A stretch of 64,000 nucleotides of DNA from assembly GCF_021596945.1 (NCBI RefSeq), contig NZ_CP063779.1:995501-1059500 (forward strand). The letters are read 5' to 3'. Position numbers and translations under genes: made by a program. This DNA comes from Mongoliitalea daihaiensis (GTDB lineage: Bacteria > Bacteroidota > Bacteroidia > Cytophagales > Cyclobacteriaceae). The notes under the pieces are model-generated. The model made no database searches, was not told where the DNA came from, and was given only the letters and a program-made list of their open reading frames with translations. Below are positions 48,168 through 57,589 of this stretch, piece by piece. Position 1 is the first letter of the stretch. Each line of letters starts with the position of its first letter.

Positions 48168-48453
48168 AAATAGATGTCATAATACAAAAACTTTATACGA
48201 TATAATCTCAAACTAAAGTTGGGTTTTTCATGTCAAAAAAAAGAATTTTAACGCCCCCCAGAATTGGATTTTTACTATCTATAATTCAGATTTTTAACAA
48301 AATTTTATCCGTAATCGCAGAATTCATTAAAATTTAGCGATTATAATCGCTGATTTTATATAATTTTTGCGATTTCAGGAGGGTAGGATAGATATATCAT
48401 AAAAATTGGTAGCTTTAAAGTAGTCATTACATTTCCCAAAACCACCTTCTCAA

Positions 48454-48906
48454 ATGAAAAAATCTATCCTCCACCCAGACCATCGCCAAGAACTACTAGA
48501 CAGAGTTGCCAAGCTTGAAGCAGGAGACCAAGGGCATTGGGGAAGTATGCAGGTGGAAGAGATGCTGGCACATGCTCGGGAGGTAGCGGCGGCTGTATTG
48601 AAATCGCCCAAACCTGAGAAGAAAGCAAACTTCAAGCAGGTGCTAGGCAAATACTACTTTTTTTATTTCAAAAAAGAATTTCCCAAGCTGGTCAAAGGAC
48701 CTAAGCGCTTTGATATGAAAGGGAAAGTGGATCAGGGAAAATTTCAAGAAGAAAAGCAGGGCTTACTCGATACCCTACAAGCCTTCGGGAGCATCAGCCA
48801 CCAACTTCAAGGTTTTCACCCCTTCTTTGGACCGCTGAGTCACAAGGAGTGGGGTATACTGGTGTGGAAACATACCGATCATCATTTGAGGCAATTCGGA
48901 GTGTAG
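48454..48906 (+). CDS. DUF1569 (DinB-like) protein
   Basis: A 150-aa cytoplasmic protein with the layout of DUF1569, a relative of the DinB four-helix metal-binding fold. The N-terminal helix has WGSMQVEEMLAHA and the C-terminal signature is HPFFGPLSHKEWGILVWKH followed by TDHHLRQFGV, where the histidines are the presumed metal ligands. The function is not established for the family. It ends directly at repeat array B. Confidence 0.85.
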   Translation: MKKSILHPDHRQELLDRVAKLEAGDQGHWGSMQVEEMLAHAREVAAAVLKSPKPEKKANFKQVLGKYYFFYFKKEFPKLVKGPKRFDMKGKVDQGKFQEEKQGLLDTLQAFGSISHQLQGFHPFFGPLSHKEWGILVWKHTDHHLRQFGV

Positions 48907-48912
48907 GGGGTT

Positions 48913-50508
48913 CTCGCGGAAGGCGCGGAAGACGCGGAAAAATAGAAAGGAAAATTCAGGATTGTTTTTGGGGAAGAAGCATCCTTGGAGTATGTAACGA
49001 AAGGGGCGTTAGCCCTGTGATCTTCGCAGTAAGCATTGAACGTTAGCAATTAGAGGGGCGTAGCCCTGATGTCTTAACTATTTCCGGATTGGTTTTTTGA
49101 CAAAGATTGGGAATGTGATGATCGCGGATTGAAACAGATAGGTTTGTTGTCGCAAAGTGGGGGTTGGCTCGCGGAAGGCGCGGAAGACGCGGAAAAATAG
49201 AAAGGAAAATTCAGGATTGTTTTTGGGGAAGAAGCATCCTTGGAGTATGTAACGAAAGGGGCGTTAGCCCTGTGATCTTCGCAGTAAGCATTGAACGTTA
49301 GCAATTAGAGGGGCGTAGCCCTGATGTCTTAACTATTTCCGGATTGGTTTTTTGACAAAGATTGGGAATGTGATGATCGCGGATTGAAACAGATAGGTTT
49401 GTTGTCGCAAAGTGGGGGTTGGCTCGCGGAAGGCGCGGAAGACACGGAAAAATAGAAAGGAAAATTCAGGATTGTTTTTGGGGAGGAAGCATCCTTGGAG
49501 TATGTAACGAAAGGGGCGTAGCCCTGTGATCTTCGTAGCAAGAATGGAGGTTTGGAATAAGAGGGGCGCTAGCCCTGATATCTTGAGGGGCATCCGGGTG
49601 ATTTTTTTTGACACCGATTGGAAATAGGATTATCACAGATTGTCACAGATATTTTTTGCTATCGCAAAGTTGGAGCTAGCTCGCAGAAGGCGCGGAAGAC
49701 GCGGAAAAATTGGAAGGAAAATTCAGGATTGATTTGGGGGAGGAGACTTCCTTGGATTATGGAACAAAAGGGGCGTAGCCATGTCATCTTCGTAGAAATA
49801 TTAACATCTGATGACCTTTCAGGGGCGTTAGCCCTGTGATCTTCGTAGTAAGCATTGAACGTTAGCAATTAGAGGGGCGCTAGCTCTGATGTCTTAACTA
49901 TTTCAAGATTGTTTTTTTGACACAGATTGGGAATGTGATGATCGCGGATTTACACAGATATTTTTTGCTGTCGCAAAGTGGGGGTTGGCTCGCAGAAGAC
50001 GCGGAAAAATTGGAAGGAAAATTCAGGATTGATTTGGGGGAAGAAGCGTCCTTGGAGCATGGAACAAAAGGGGCGTAGCCATGTGATCTTCGTAGAAATA
50101 TTAACATCTGATGACCTTTCAGGGGCGTAGCCCTGTGATCTTCGTAGCAAGAATGAAGGTTTGGAATAAGAGGGGCGCTAGCCCTGATATCTTGAGGGGC
50201 ATCTGGGTGATTATTTTTGACACAGATTTGAAATAGGATTATCACAGATTTACACAGATAGGTTTGCTGTCGCAAAGTGGGAGCTGGCTCGCAGAAGGCG
50301 CGGAAGACACTGAAAAATAGGAAAGAAAATTCAGGATTTATATCGAGGAAGAAAGAGCCTTGGAGCATGGAACAAAAGGGGCGTAGCCATGTCATCTTCG
50401 TAGAAATATTAACATCTGATGACCTTTCAGGGGCGTTAGCCCTGTGATCTTCGTAGTAAGCATTGAACGTTAGCAATTAGAGGGGCGCTAGCCCTGATGT
50501 CTTAATTG
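48913..50508. repeat. Repeat array B (255-309-bp units)
   Basis: Six tandem units, each opening with CTCGCGGAAGGCGCGG or CTCGCAGAAGGCGCGG at 48913, 49168, 49423, 49680, 49989 and 50288. Spacings are 255, 255, 257, 309 and 299 bp. Units 1 and 2 look identical base for base; later units diverge and gain an extra segment. Recurrent pieces are GGGGCGTTAGCCCTGTGATC, AGCATTGAACGTTAGCAATT and an ACACAGATTGGGAATGTGA-like stretch. Open frames inside are by-products of the repeats. Confidence 0.92.
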
Positions 50509-50840
50509 TTGGTAACTAACCCATGTTTCCTTCATAAAAGTGTGTAATTGCACATTTTTTCCTTTGAAAAAGTGAGGCAAGATACATTTTAATGAAGGAA
50601 AACTAATTATGGTATTTGTATAGTTGAAAATATTATGCCGATGTCAAAGAAAACCTATGAAGATAAATTTGATTTAAAACCCATATCAATCTAATACAGC
50701 TCTATTTGGAAATATATGCCTAAATCAAAAGAAAAATCATTTTTTTAGGTTTTCAGCTCAAGTTTTGGGGGCTTTATCACCTTTTCTTGTTATTCCCGAG
50801 AGAGCATTCTTTTTTTGTTCCGTAATCAAACTTTATAGTT
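50509..50840. other. Gene-free stretch with nested inverted repeats
   Basis: Just beyond array B, TTTCCTTCATAAAA (50526-50539) is inverted-repeated as TTTTAATGAAGGAAA (50587-50601), enclosing TGTGTAATTGCACA (50541-50554), itself a dyad. The inner dyad resembles those in front of the ATPase at 28001. No gene seen; the remainder up to 50840 must hold the promoter of the next operon. Confidence 0.45.
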
Positions 50841-51596
50841 ATGTCCGGTTTTCTGAAATGCTCGGTTTTCTTGTTGGCCTTATCTTTCTTTCAGGGAGCA
50901 GGCCATGCACAGACCATTGATTTGGATGAAGAAGAAGGAATGGATTTTCCTGTTCTTTCAGAAAGAGGTACCTATTACTATATCACGCCCATGGGAACAT
51001 TTGGATTACAGCTGGGCCATCAGGCCATGCAGAGAAGGCTGGATAATTCCTTTGGTCTCAAAATGAACAGGTTCACGGACTACTCAGGCATAGGAATAGG
51101 ATGGAGAAGGAATTTGATGTTTTATAATTTCAATTTCTACTTCCCCGCTATTGCCTCTATAAATTTTGACAGGTCTTCAACTGGTTCGACGATCATAGAA
51201 TCCAGAGATTTTTTTGGGGACTTTTCAATAGGCAGAGCTATAGTGGCCAATAACCATCATTTTATCATTTTGAGAGCTGGCTTGGGAGTCGTGGGGAGAG
51301 AATTAAGCATCACCCAATATGATGGCAGCAGCTTTGATTTCAACAATTTCCGTACAGGAAATGGGCAGGCCTGGCCAAGATTAGAACACATTTCAGGTAC
51401 TTTAGACTTAGGACTGGAATACTTGCCAAGGGCTTTGAGGGCAGTGTCAGCCATGGAGAGCATACAGCTGGGATACAAGACCGGAATCGGCTCGCCAAGG
51501 TGGAGATCTTCTGATGCTCCATTACTCAACTCGTTTGGTGACAGGGTTTCATTTATTTATCTGAAGGCAGCTGTGGTTATCTCAAGAGAGCGCTGA
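50841..51596 (+). CDS. Secreted outer-membrane-like hypothetical protein
   Basis: A 251-aa exported protein with a signal peptide (VFLLALSFFQGAGHAQ) and an acidic start to the mature chain (IDLDEEEGMDF). Amphipathic strands rich in aromatic residues follow (GIGIGWRRNLMFYNFNFYFP, HHFIILRAGLGVVG) and end in VSFIYLKAAVVIS, suggesting a small outer-membrane barrel. No family named. It is the first gene of a tight four-gene operon with a LytS/LytTR pair (1-base gap to the next gene) and may report or respond to an envelope signal. Confidence 0.75.
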   Translation: MSGFLKCSVFLLALSFFQGAGHAQTIDLDEEEGMDFPVLSERGTYYYITPMGTFGLQLGHQAMQRRLDNSFGLKMNRFTDYSGIGIGWRRNLMFYNFNFYFPAIASINFDRSSTGSTIIESRDFFGDFSIGRAIVANNHHFIILRAGLGVVGRELSITQYDGSSFDFNNFRTGNGQAWPRLEHISGTLDLGLEYLPRALRAVSAMESIQLGYKTGIGSPRWRSSDAPLLNSFGDRVSFIYLKAAVVISRER

Positions 51597-51597
51597 C

Positions 51598-52041
51598 ATG
51601 ATTTGGTATTCGATGGCAAAGTGGATTCTTGTTTTTATTCCCCTATTCTTTTATGTAGAAAGCTCTCAAATTTCTAATAAAGAAAAGGAGGCTATTTTGG
51701 TGGTATACGTCAAGCCAAGCCTTAATTTTTCTTCATTCAGGCTTTTGCTGGATGAACGGGAGGTCCTTCCAGAAATCAGGAGAAATACATACTACGTCAT
51801 CAAAACCACACCGGGAAGAGTCAAACTGGAGACGAAGGGAGCAACATTGAGAAACCTGACTGAAAATAAATCTTATAGTCTTACCTTGGAAGCCGGAAAA
51901 ACCTATTACCTCGAAGCCATCAGGGAATATCAGGTATTGATGAGTACGCTTCACTTGGTAAGAAGGCCGCAACAAACAGGGGAATTGGCCATAGAAAAAA
52001 TGAATGCCGAGTATATTGATCTCACAAAGAGCAATTTGTAA
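51598..52041 (+). CDS. DUF2846-like exported protein
   Basis: A 147-aa protein with an N-terminal hydrophobic segment (ILVFIPLFFYVESSQ; no lipobox Cys) and one beta-rich domain at ~30-120. The pattern ILVVYVKPS ... LLLDEREVLPEI ... TYYVIKTTPGRVKLET ... LEAGKTYYLEA is that of DUF2846 proteins, small periplasmic domains of unknown role. It starts 1 base after the preceding stop and its TAA overlaps the next ATG (TAATG), so translation is coupled to the kinase. Confidence 0.7.
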   Translation: MIWYSMAKWILVFIPLFFYVESSQISNKEKEAILVVYVKPSLNFSSFRLLLDEREVLPEIRRNTYYVIKTTPGRVKLETKGATLRNLTENKSYSLTLEAGKTYYLEAIREYQVLMSTLHLVRRPQQTGELAIEKMNAEYIDLTKSNL

Positions 52042-53087
52042 TGAAGGATAAAGGATTGGCTGTAAAAATAATCAGGCCGGTAGGAATACTCTTGTTTCTT
52101 GGAGTATTGGCTTACTGGCTGATCCGGATTTTTCAGCTCATCCAAGTGGAGATGTCCGCCGGGGATGAGAATTATTTCGGAAACCTGCAGGTGTTTCTTC
52201 TTAGCTGGCTAGCCGTTTTCTTTTTGGTCAATTTACTGGCTTGGGCCAATTTTAAGTTTCTCTTCTTGAAGTGGAAAGAAGGTAATATACCTTGGTATTT
52301 GTTTTGGGGACTTGAGCTATTGCTGTTATTGGTGTTTTTCGAATTTCTGCAATGGACGGTCATGTATGAGGAAGAGATTTTGAAAGATAACCTGATCCTC
52401 ACAGGGGTTGTCGCACTTTATTTTCTTGCGATTACATGGTTTTTTGATTTGATTTATACCAGGAGAAAACAGGCCGAACTGATACAGCAGAAAGAAAAGG
52501 CTGAGCTGAACCTATTACAGTCACAGCTCAATCCCCACTTCCTTTTCAATGCCCTGAATTCTACATATAGCTCCGCAATTCAGGAAGAAAGTCCGCATAC
52601 TGCCGCTCAGATTCTTCAGCTTTCGGACTTAATGAGGTTCGCCTTGGAAAAATCCAAGAGGGATTTTATCAGCATAGAGGAAGAACTTAATTTTGTGGAT
52701 AAGTATATCAGGATTCAGAAAAATAGGTTTGGAAGTACGGGAGAAGAGTTAATGGATATAGAGATCAATTGGGATGGTTTTCCTGTGGGTATCAGTCCCA
52801 TGTTGGTACAGCCATTTTTGGAAAATGCATTCAAATTTTCTGAATTTGGTCCGGGAAATCAGAATAGTAAAATCCTTGTCAGGATCTCGGTGGAAGAAGG
52901 GGAGTTATCCATTCATATTGAAAATACTTACCTTAAAGGACAGCTTAGGGATAATAAAGGCACTGGAAATGGAATTGACCTGGTCAAAAAGAGGCTGAAG
53001 AGCTTATACCCGGGAAAGCACAATTTGACAATAAAGGATACTGGCAAGTTATTCACAGTTTTGATGAAAATAGATTTAAAAAAATGA
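52041..53087 (+). CDS. LytS/YehU-type sensor histidine kinase
   Basis: Membrane kinase of 348 aa with four predicted helices in ~10-140, a coiled coil (KQAELIQQKEKAELNLLQ) and a His_kinase domain whose phospho-acceptor lies in LNPHFLFNALNS. The ATPase part has the N-box (VQPFLENAFKFSEFG) and the GTGNGIDLVKKRL loop. There is no separate sensor domain, so the signal is probably sensed in the membrane or through the two exported proteins encoded just upstream (inference). It is followed after 1 base by its regulator. Confidence 0.92.
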   Translation: MKDKGLAVKIIRPVGILLFLGVLAYWLIRIFQLIQVEMSAGDENYFGNLQVFLLSWLAVFFLVNLLAWANFKFLFLKWKEGNIPWYLFWGLELLLLLVFFEFLQWTVMYEEEILKDNLILTGVVALYFLAITWFFDLIYTRRKQAELIQQKEKAELNLLQSQLNPHFLFNALNSTYSSAIQEESPHTAAQILQLSDLMRFALEKSKRDFISIEEELNFVDKYIRIQKNRFGSTGEELMDIEINWDGFPVGISPMLVQPFLENAFKFSEFGPGNQNSKILVRISVEEGELSIHIENTYLKGQLRDNKGTGNGIDLVKKRLKSLYPGKHNLTIKDTGKLFTVLMKIDLKK

Positions 53088-53088
53088 T

Positions 53089-53775
53089 ATGTTGATAAAT
53101 GCCATCGCAATAGACGACGAACTTCCAGCTATTGGAATCGTTAAGAGTTATGTGGATAAAGTCCCTTTTATCCGATTGGTCGAGAGTTTTACCGATCCAA
53201 AGGAAGGCTTGGAATATGTTTATTCCCATCAGCCCGACCTGGTATTTTTGGATATCAACATGCCGGGAATGAAGGGTACTGAGCTGGCAAAGATCATTCA
53301 GCCATTTGGCAAAAGCTTTATTTTTACGACGGCCTATTCCGAGTTTGCCCTTCAGGGCTATGAATTGCAGGCCTTGGACTATCTATTGAAGCCCTTCTCT
53401 TTCGAAAGGTTCCTGACTTCACTCAACCGGGCTTATCAGGAAATTGTTAGGAAAAAAGGGGAAGAAACCAGCGTTTTCTTTAAAGACAGTTATGATTGGA
53501 TTAGGGTAAATCTCAGCGAGCTTAAGTATGTCAAATCCGAGGGCAATCTTTTGTTTATCCACACCAAAACTGGGAGTCTTAGCACGAGGATGACCCTGCA
53601 GGAATTGATCGCTATACTTCCAACTGATACCTTTATGAGGATTCACAAATCTTGGTTGGTCAATCTCAATGCAATAGAAAAGCTGGAAAAGCATCAGGTC
53701 TGGATTGAGGGGGATGCGGTTCCTTTGGCCAATAATTACAGGGAAATGGTGGAAAAGAGACTATTGAGAAAATGA
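53089..53775 (+). CDS. LytTR-family response regulator
   Basis: A 228-aa regulator with receiver domain ~1-118 (Asp55 in LVFLDINMPGMKG; acidic pair DDE at 9-11; DYLLKPF Lys) and LytTR domain ~130-228 (LKYVKSEGNLLFIHTK, MRIHKSWLVNLNAIEKLEKH). Last gene of the four-gene operon and the clear partner of the kinase. The gap after it contains a short decayed fragment and no visible strong terminator. Confidence 0.93.
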   Translation: MLINAIAIDDELPAIGIVKSYVDKVPFIRLVESFTDPKEGLEYVYSHQPDLVFLDINMPGMKGTELAKIIQPFGKSFIFTTAYSEFALQGYELQALDYLLKPFSFERFLTSLNRAYQEIVRKKGEETSVFFKDSYDWIRVNLSELKYVKSEGNLLFIHTKTGSLSTRMTLQELIAILPTDTFMRIHKSWLVNLNAIEKLEKHQVWIEGDAVPLANNYREMVEKRLLRK

Positions 53776-53901
53776 TAATCATATCATTGATAAAATCTCG
53801 CTGTTTCATATTGCTTCGCAAAAGATTTATTAGTGAAGACCATTGAGGGTTGATACTTAATATACCTTATTCCTTTGTGCCTCCGTGCCTTTGTGGCCTC
53901 C

Positions 53902-54030
53902 TTATTCAAAGTTAAATTTTGCTTCTTTTTTCAACTCCACAATCACCACTCCATTTTTTCCTTCCTCTCCATAAAGCTCCCAAGCCGAACTGCCTTTATC
54001 TCTTAGTGTAGAAAAAGAGAGAATATATGA
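53902..54030 (-). pseudogene. Short remnant of a TonB-plug-like / M56-type C-terminus
   Basis: Minus-strand translation gives FSTLRDKGSSAWELYGEEG, NGVVIVELKK and a stop at 53902. The YGEEGKNGVVIVELKK pattern is the end typical of Bacteroidota M56/BlaR1-type or plug-like proteins. Only ~40 codons survive. Nearby is an intergenic repeat piece (TTTGTGCCTCCGTGCCTTTG). Confidence 0.4.
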
Positions 54031-54091
54031 CAAGGAAAGAAAAAAATAGCAAAAAAATTCGGAGGCTCTTGTAGCCTCTGAGAGCAGCTTC

Positions 54092-55387
54092 CTACAACCC
54101 CAATACCCTCGGTAGCCACAGCGTCAAATCAGGCCATAAGGTAATGACTACCAGGCCCAAGATCATGGCAATGAAGAAGGGCACTAAAGGTTTGACGATT
54201 TTTTGAATACTTAGACCCGATACTTGAACCCCAAGAAATAAGACAGAACCCACAGGAGGTGTACACAAGCCAATACATAAATTCAAAATCATAATAATGC
54301 CAAAATGTACAGGGTCTACTCCTAAAGCCGTCACAATTGGTAAGAATATGGGAGTGAAAATCAACACAGCAGGTGTCATATCCATAAAGATCCCTACAAA
54401 GAGTAAAATGAGGTTAATCATCAAGAGAATCACAAAAATATTATCACTCAAACTCAATAAAGAGGCCGAAATTGATTGCGGAATATCCTCACTTGACATC
54501 ACCCAAGACATACTCATGGAGGTGGCAATCAAAAGCATAACAATGGCCGTAGTTTCCGAGGACTTCAATAAAATCGCTGGGAGTTCCTTCAACTTCAACT
54601 CTTTATAAAAAAATGAAAGCCCCAAGGTATAAATCACGGCAATTGCAGAAGCCTCCGTTGCTGTAAAAACCCCTGCCACGATACCACCAATCACCACAAA
54701 TAACAGCATCAAAGAAGGAAAAGCTCTCCCAGCCTTATTGGTCAATTCGCTCCAGCTCGTAGTCTCCCCCTTAGGTAAGTTGTGCTTTTTGATAAAGATC
54801 GCAGCGGTACCCATCAATACCAATCCAATAAAAATCCCTGGAATATATCCTGCCACAAATAGGGCTGCAATCGATACCCCCCCAGATGCCAAGGAATATA
54901 CAATCAACACATTGGAAGGAGGGATGATCAATCCTGTAGTTGAAGAAGTAATGTTGACAGCAGCACCCAATCCCTTAGGATAGCCCTCCGCATCCATACG
55001 CTTACCCAAGATGCCTCCAATAGCAGAAACGGCCGCAGCAGCCGAACCCGCAATTGCCCCGAAAAGCATGGCTGCTATCACATTCACATACAATAGGCCT
55101 CCAGGTAATTTTCCAGTCATCGCTTTGGCCAAATCAATTAGACGCTGGGCAATTCCCCCGCGGTTCATAATTTCACCAGCCAATACAAAAAAGGGGATGG
55201 CTAATAGCGAAAAACTATCCAAACTCGTCCCCATCCGTTGGGCTATCGTCGTCGCAGAAGGCATGGATTCAACGGTCACCAAAAGGGTAAGAAAACTGGA
55301 AATCCCCAAACTCCACGCCACTGGTACACCCAAAATCATCAAGGTCACAAAGGATAAAACCAAAATTAGTATACTCGTCCATTCCAT
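54092..55387 (-). CDS. dctM: TRAP transporter large permease (DctM family)
   Basis: Inner-membrane subunit of 431 aa with about twelve helices, the ion-coupled translocation channel of a TRAP transporter. Family segments visible: GVPVAWSLGISSFLTLL, PFFVLAGEIMNRGGIAQRL, a GAIAGSAAAAVSAIG loop and LCIGLCTPPVGSVLFLG. It starts 4 bases after the small permease and is the last gene of the kdgK-eda-dctPQM unit. Uronates or oligouronides are the likely cargo from context. Confidence 0.95.
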   Translation of the reverse strand: MEWTSILILVLSFVTLMILGVPVAWSLGISSFLTLLVTVESMPSATTIAQRMGTSLDSFSLLAIPFFVLAGEIMNRGGIAQRLIDLAKAMTGKLPGGLLYVNVIAAMLFGAIAGSAAAAVSAIGGILGKRMDAEGYPKGLGAAVNITSSTTGLIIPPSNVLIVYSLASGGVSIAALFVAGYIPGIFIGLVLMGTAAIFIKKHNLPKGETTSWSELTNKAGRAFPSLMLLFVVIGGIVAGVFTATEASAIAVIYTLGLSFFYKELKLKELPAILLKSSETTAIVMLLIATSMSMSWVMSSEDIPQSISASLLSLSDNIFVILLMINLILLFVGIFMDMTPAVLIFTPIFLPIVTALGVDPVHFGIIMILNLCIGLCTPPVGSVLFLGVQVSGLSIQKIVKPLVPFFIAMILGLVVITLWPDLTLWLPRVLGL

Positions 55388-55391
55388 AATT

Positions 55392-55862
55392 TTACGCTTG
55401 TTGATCGGTTAAGAGGGATTGAATTTGAAGCACTTGATACACCACAACCAATAATCCACTCAGCGGGATAATCGTGTACACATACGCGAGGGGAATTTGG
55501 AGGGTAGCAGACTTTTGTCCCAAGATAAAGGTAATAAAGACCAAATTAGCCCCACCTATAATCATGATGACCAAAGCAAACAATAAAATCGCAGCCGCAA
55601 TAAAAATCAACAAACGTTTCTGTTGCACGCCTTGTAGTTTTTGGGGTAAAATATCAATGGCCAAATGTTGATTTTGTCCTGCTACATAGGCTGCACCCAA
55701 CATACCCAACCAAATCAACATGTAGCGGGACAGCTCATCAGTAAAGGAACTAGGATTTTGTAACAGATATCTTGAAAGGACTTGCCAAGTCACATTGATA
55801 ACCATAGCGCCCATCAGAAGCATGAGTGCAGTAGCGATGACTTTATCCAATTTTTCCTTCAT
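55392..55862 (-). CDS. dctQ: TRAP transporter small permease (DctQ family)
   Basis: Four-helix inner-membrane subunit of 156 aa (helices ~10-30, 46-64, 84-110 and 122-146) with the family segment DELSRYMLIWLGMLGAAYV. It bridges the binding protein and the large permease. It lies 58 bases after dctP and 4 bases before dctM on the same strand. Normal length. Confidence 0.93.
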   Translation of the reverse strand: MKEKLDKVIATALMLLMGAMVINVTWQVLSRYLLQNPSSFTDELSRYMLIWLGMLGAAYVAGQNQHLAIDILPQKLQGVQQKRLLIFIAAAILLFALVIMIIGGANLVFITFILGQKSATLQIPLAYVYTIIPLSGLLVVVYQVLQIQSLLTDQQA

Positions 55863-55920
55863 GTGTGAATTTTTTTTTGGTCTTGGCTTGGCGATTTATG
55901 AGTTTCTAATCTATCATTGC

Positions 55921-56904
55921 TCAATCCTTGGCGGATTGAATTCGTTCTACCAACTTGTATAAGTCAGGGTTATTTTGCTTGATGGATTCATATAAGCTAA
56001 CCACCGCTTCACGAAAAGGTGTCTGGTCTGGATAGCTGATGATGACTCCTGCTTTTTCCATTTCCCTCAAAGACATGTCTACTGATTTTTCCCAGAGTTG
56101 ATATTGATAAACAGCTGACTCATCAGCCGCTTCCTGTAGCCATTCTTTTTCTTGATCGGTCAACAAATTCCAGACTTTGGTGCTGATGACCACTACATCT
56201 GGAACAGCAGTGTGTTCATTAATGGAGTAATATTTGCAAACTTCATAATGACGGGAGGTGTACAGACTTGGAGGATTATTTTCTGCCCCATCTACAATTC
56301 CTTGCTGCAAGGCAGTATACAATTCTCCATAAGAAACAGGGGTAGGGGAACTGCCAAAGCTTTTGATCATGTTGATGGCCATATTGCTCTCCAAGGTTCG
56401 GATTTTTAATCCTTTGATATCATCCAACGTCTCTACTGGTTTTTGTTTGGTATAAAAACTGCGCTTACCTGCATCGTAATAGCACAAGCCACGCAACCAA
56501 AACTGTTCCCCTTCCAACAATAACTCCTTTCCAACATCCCCTTTGAGCACCAAATCCCGATGAGCATCGTCCCGAAAAATGTATGGCATGGAAAAGACCT
56601 GCACACGGGGAGCAAAACTTTCCAACGTAGCAGCAGAAACCTTGGTCATCCCCAAACTGCCAATTTGAAGCAATTCCACCAATTCCCGTTCAGAACCTAA
56701 CTGCGAATTGGGGTAAATTTTGATTTCCAGCTGTCCGTTGGATTTTTCTCGGGCCAAGTCTGCCATGTACACCATCGCCTCATGCACCGGATGGCTTACT
56801 CCCAATCCATGTCCAAGTTTGATGATGCGTTCACTTCCTTTTCCTGCACAAGTAGTAAGCAGTGGGATGCATAGCAAAACCACCCATCTGTTCCAATTCC
56901 TCAT
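55921..56904 (-). CDS. dctP: TRAP transporter substrate-binding protein (DctP family)
   Basis: A 327-aa binding protein that carries solute to DctQM. The signal ends in a lipobox at about Cys19 (LLTTC), so it is a lipoprotein here. DctP landmarks: KLGHGLGVSHPVHEAM, the IYPNSQLGSERELVELLQ helix, and IRTLESNMAINMIKSFG containing the Arg that binds the carboxylate. It overlaps the aldolase gene by 4 bases (ATGA), tying uptake to KDG breakdown. The sialic-acid/uronate-binding DctP subgroup is the likely one. Confidence 0.95.
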   Translation of the reverse strand: MRNWNRWVVLLCIPLLTTCAGKGSERIIKLGHGLGVSHPVHEAMVYMADLAREKSNGQLEIKIYPNSQLGSERELVELLQIGSLGMTKVSAATLESFAPRVQVFSMPYIFRDDAHRDLVLKGDVGKELLLEGEQFWLRGLCYYDAGKRSFYTKQKPVETLDDIKGLKIRTLESNMAINMIKSFGSSPTPVSYGELYTALQQGIVDGAENNPPSLYTSRHYEVCKYYSINEHTAVPDVVVISTKVWNLLTDQEKEWLQEAADESAVYQYQLWEKSVDMSLREMEKAGVIISYPDQTPFREAVVSLYESIKQNNPDLYKLVERIQSAKD

Positions 56905-57560
56905 GGCTTTACTTCTTGAATAAGTTCCAGGCTTTGTTGAATACTCAGTTGAAGACGCTGCATGTCATTGTCAGAAATCCACTTCGGATTGATCAACTGA
57001 GAGCCCATTCCCACGCAGTGAACGCCCGCCCCAAACCATGCTGCTAGGTTTTCTCGCGTGGGTTCTACCCCTCCTGTTGGCATCAATTTTATATCTGGAA
57101 TCACAGACAATACTGCTTTGACAAAGCCTGGTCCAAGCAGGTTCCCCGGAAAAGCTTTGACCAGCGTAGCACCTAAACTTTTGGCTTGAAACACTTCTGT
57201 AACCGTTGCACAACCCGGAATCCACAATAACTGATTGAAATTGCAATACCCTGCTACTTCGGAAACTAATGCAGGGGAAACTATAAAATCTGCTCCCATG
57301 AGATGAAATTTTTCTGCATCTGTAGCAGTAAAAATGGTACCAATCCCCAAAAGCAAATCTGGATAGTGCGCAGCATGTATTTTTAGTGCTTGAAAAACCT
57401 CTGCTGCTTCAGCTGTTCTATTGGTAAATTCAAAAACGCGTACCCCAGCGGCATAAGCAGCATCGAGTACGCGTATGGATACATCGATTGAAGCATGGCT
57501 AAAAACAGGAATCATTCCTGCATTTCCCATTTGTGCGACAATCTGATCGGTATTCATCAT
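56901..57560 (-). CDS. eda: KDPG/KHG aldolase
   Basis: Class I aldolase of 219 aa splitting 2-keto-3-deoxy-6-phosphogluconate to pyruvate and glyceraldehyde-3-phosphate. Motifs: catalytic Glu region VFEFTNRT, GIGTIFTATDAEKF, the Schiff-base Lys in LVKAFPGN, and the phosphate-binding MPTGGVEPTRENL. Two ATGs open the frame (57560 and 57557). It is 29 bases after kdgK and overlaps dctP, so it is the middle of the catabolic operon. Confidence 0.95.
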   Translation of the reverse strand: MMNTDQIVAQMGNAGMIPVFSHASIDVSIRVLDAAYAAGVRVFEFTNRTAEAAEVFQALKIHAAHYPDLLLGIGTIFTATDAEKFHLMGADFIVSPALVSEVAGYCNFNQLLWIPGCATVTEVFQAKSLGATLVKAFPGNLLGPGFVKAVLSVIPDIKLMPTGGVEPTRENLAAWFGAGVHCVGMGSQLINPKWISDNDMQRLQLSIQQSLELIQEVKP

Positions 57561-57589
57561 GGTTGTATAGGTTTGAAAGTAATGGTATG

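Noticed and set aside
49074-50476. Several ORFs of 60-190 codons on the minus strand of repeat array B
   Set aside because: The same peptide pieces recur with each repeat unit and shift frame between units; there is no start signal or family. They are by-products of the repeats.
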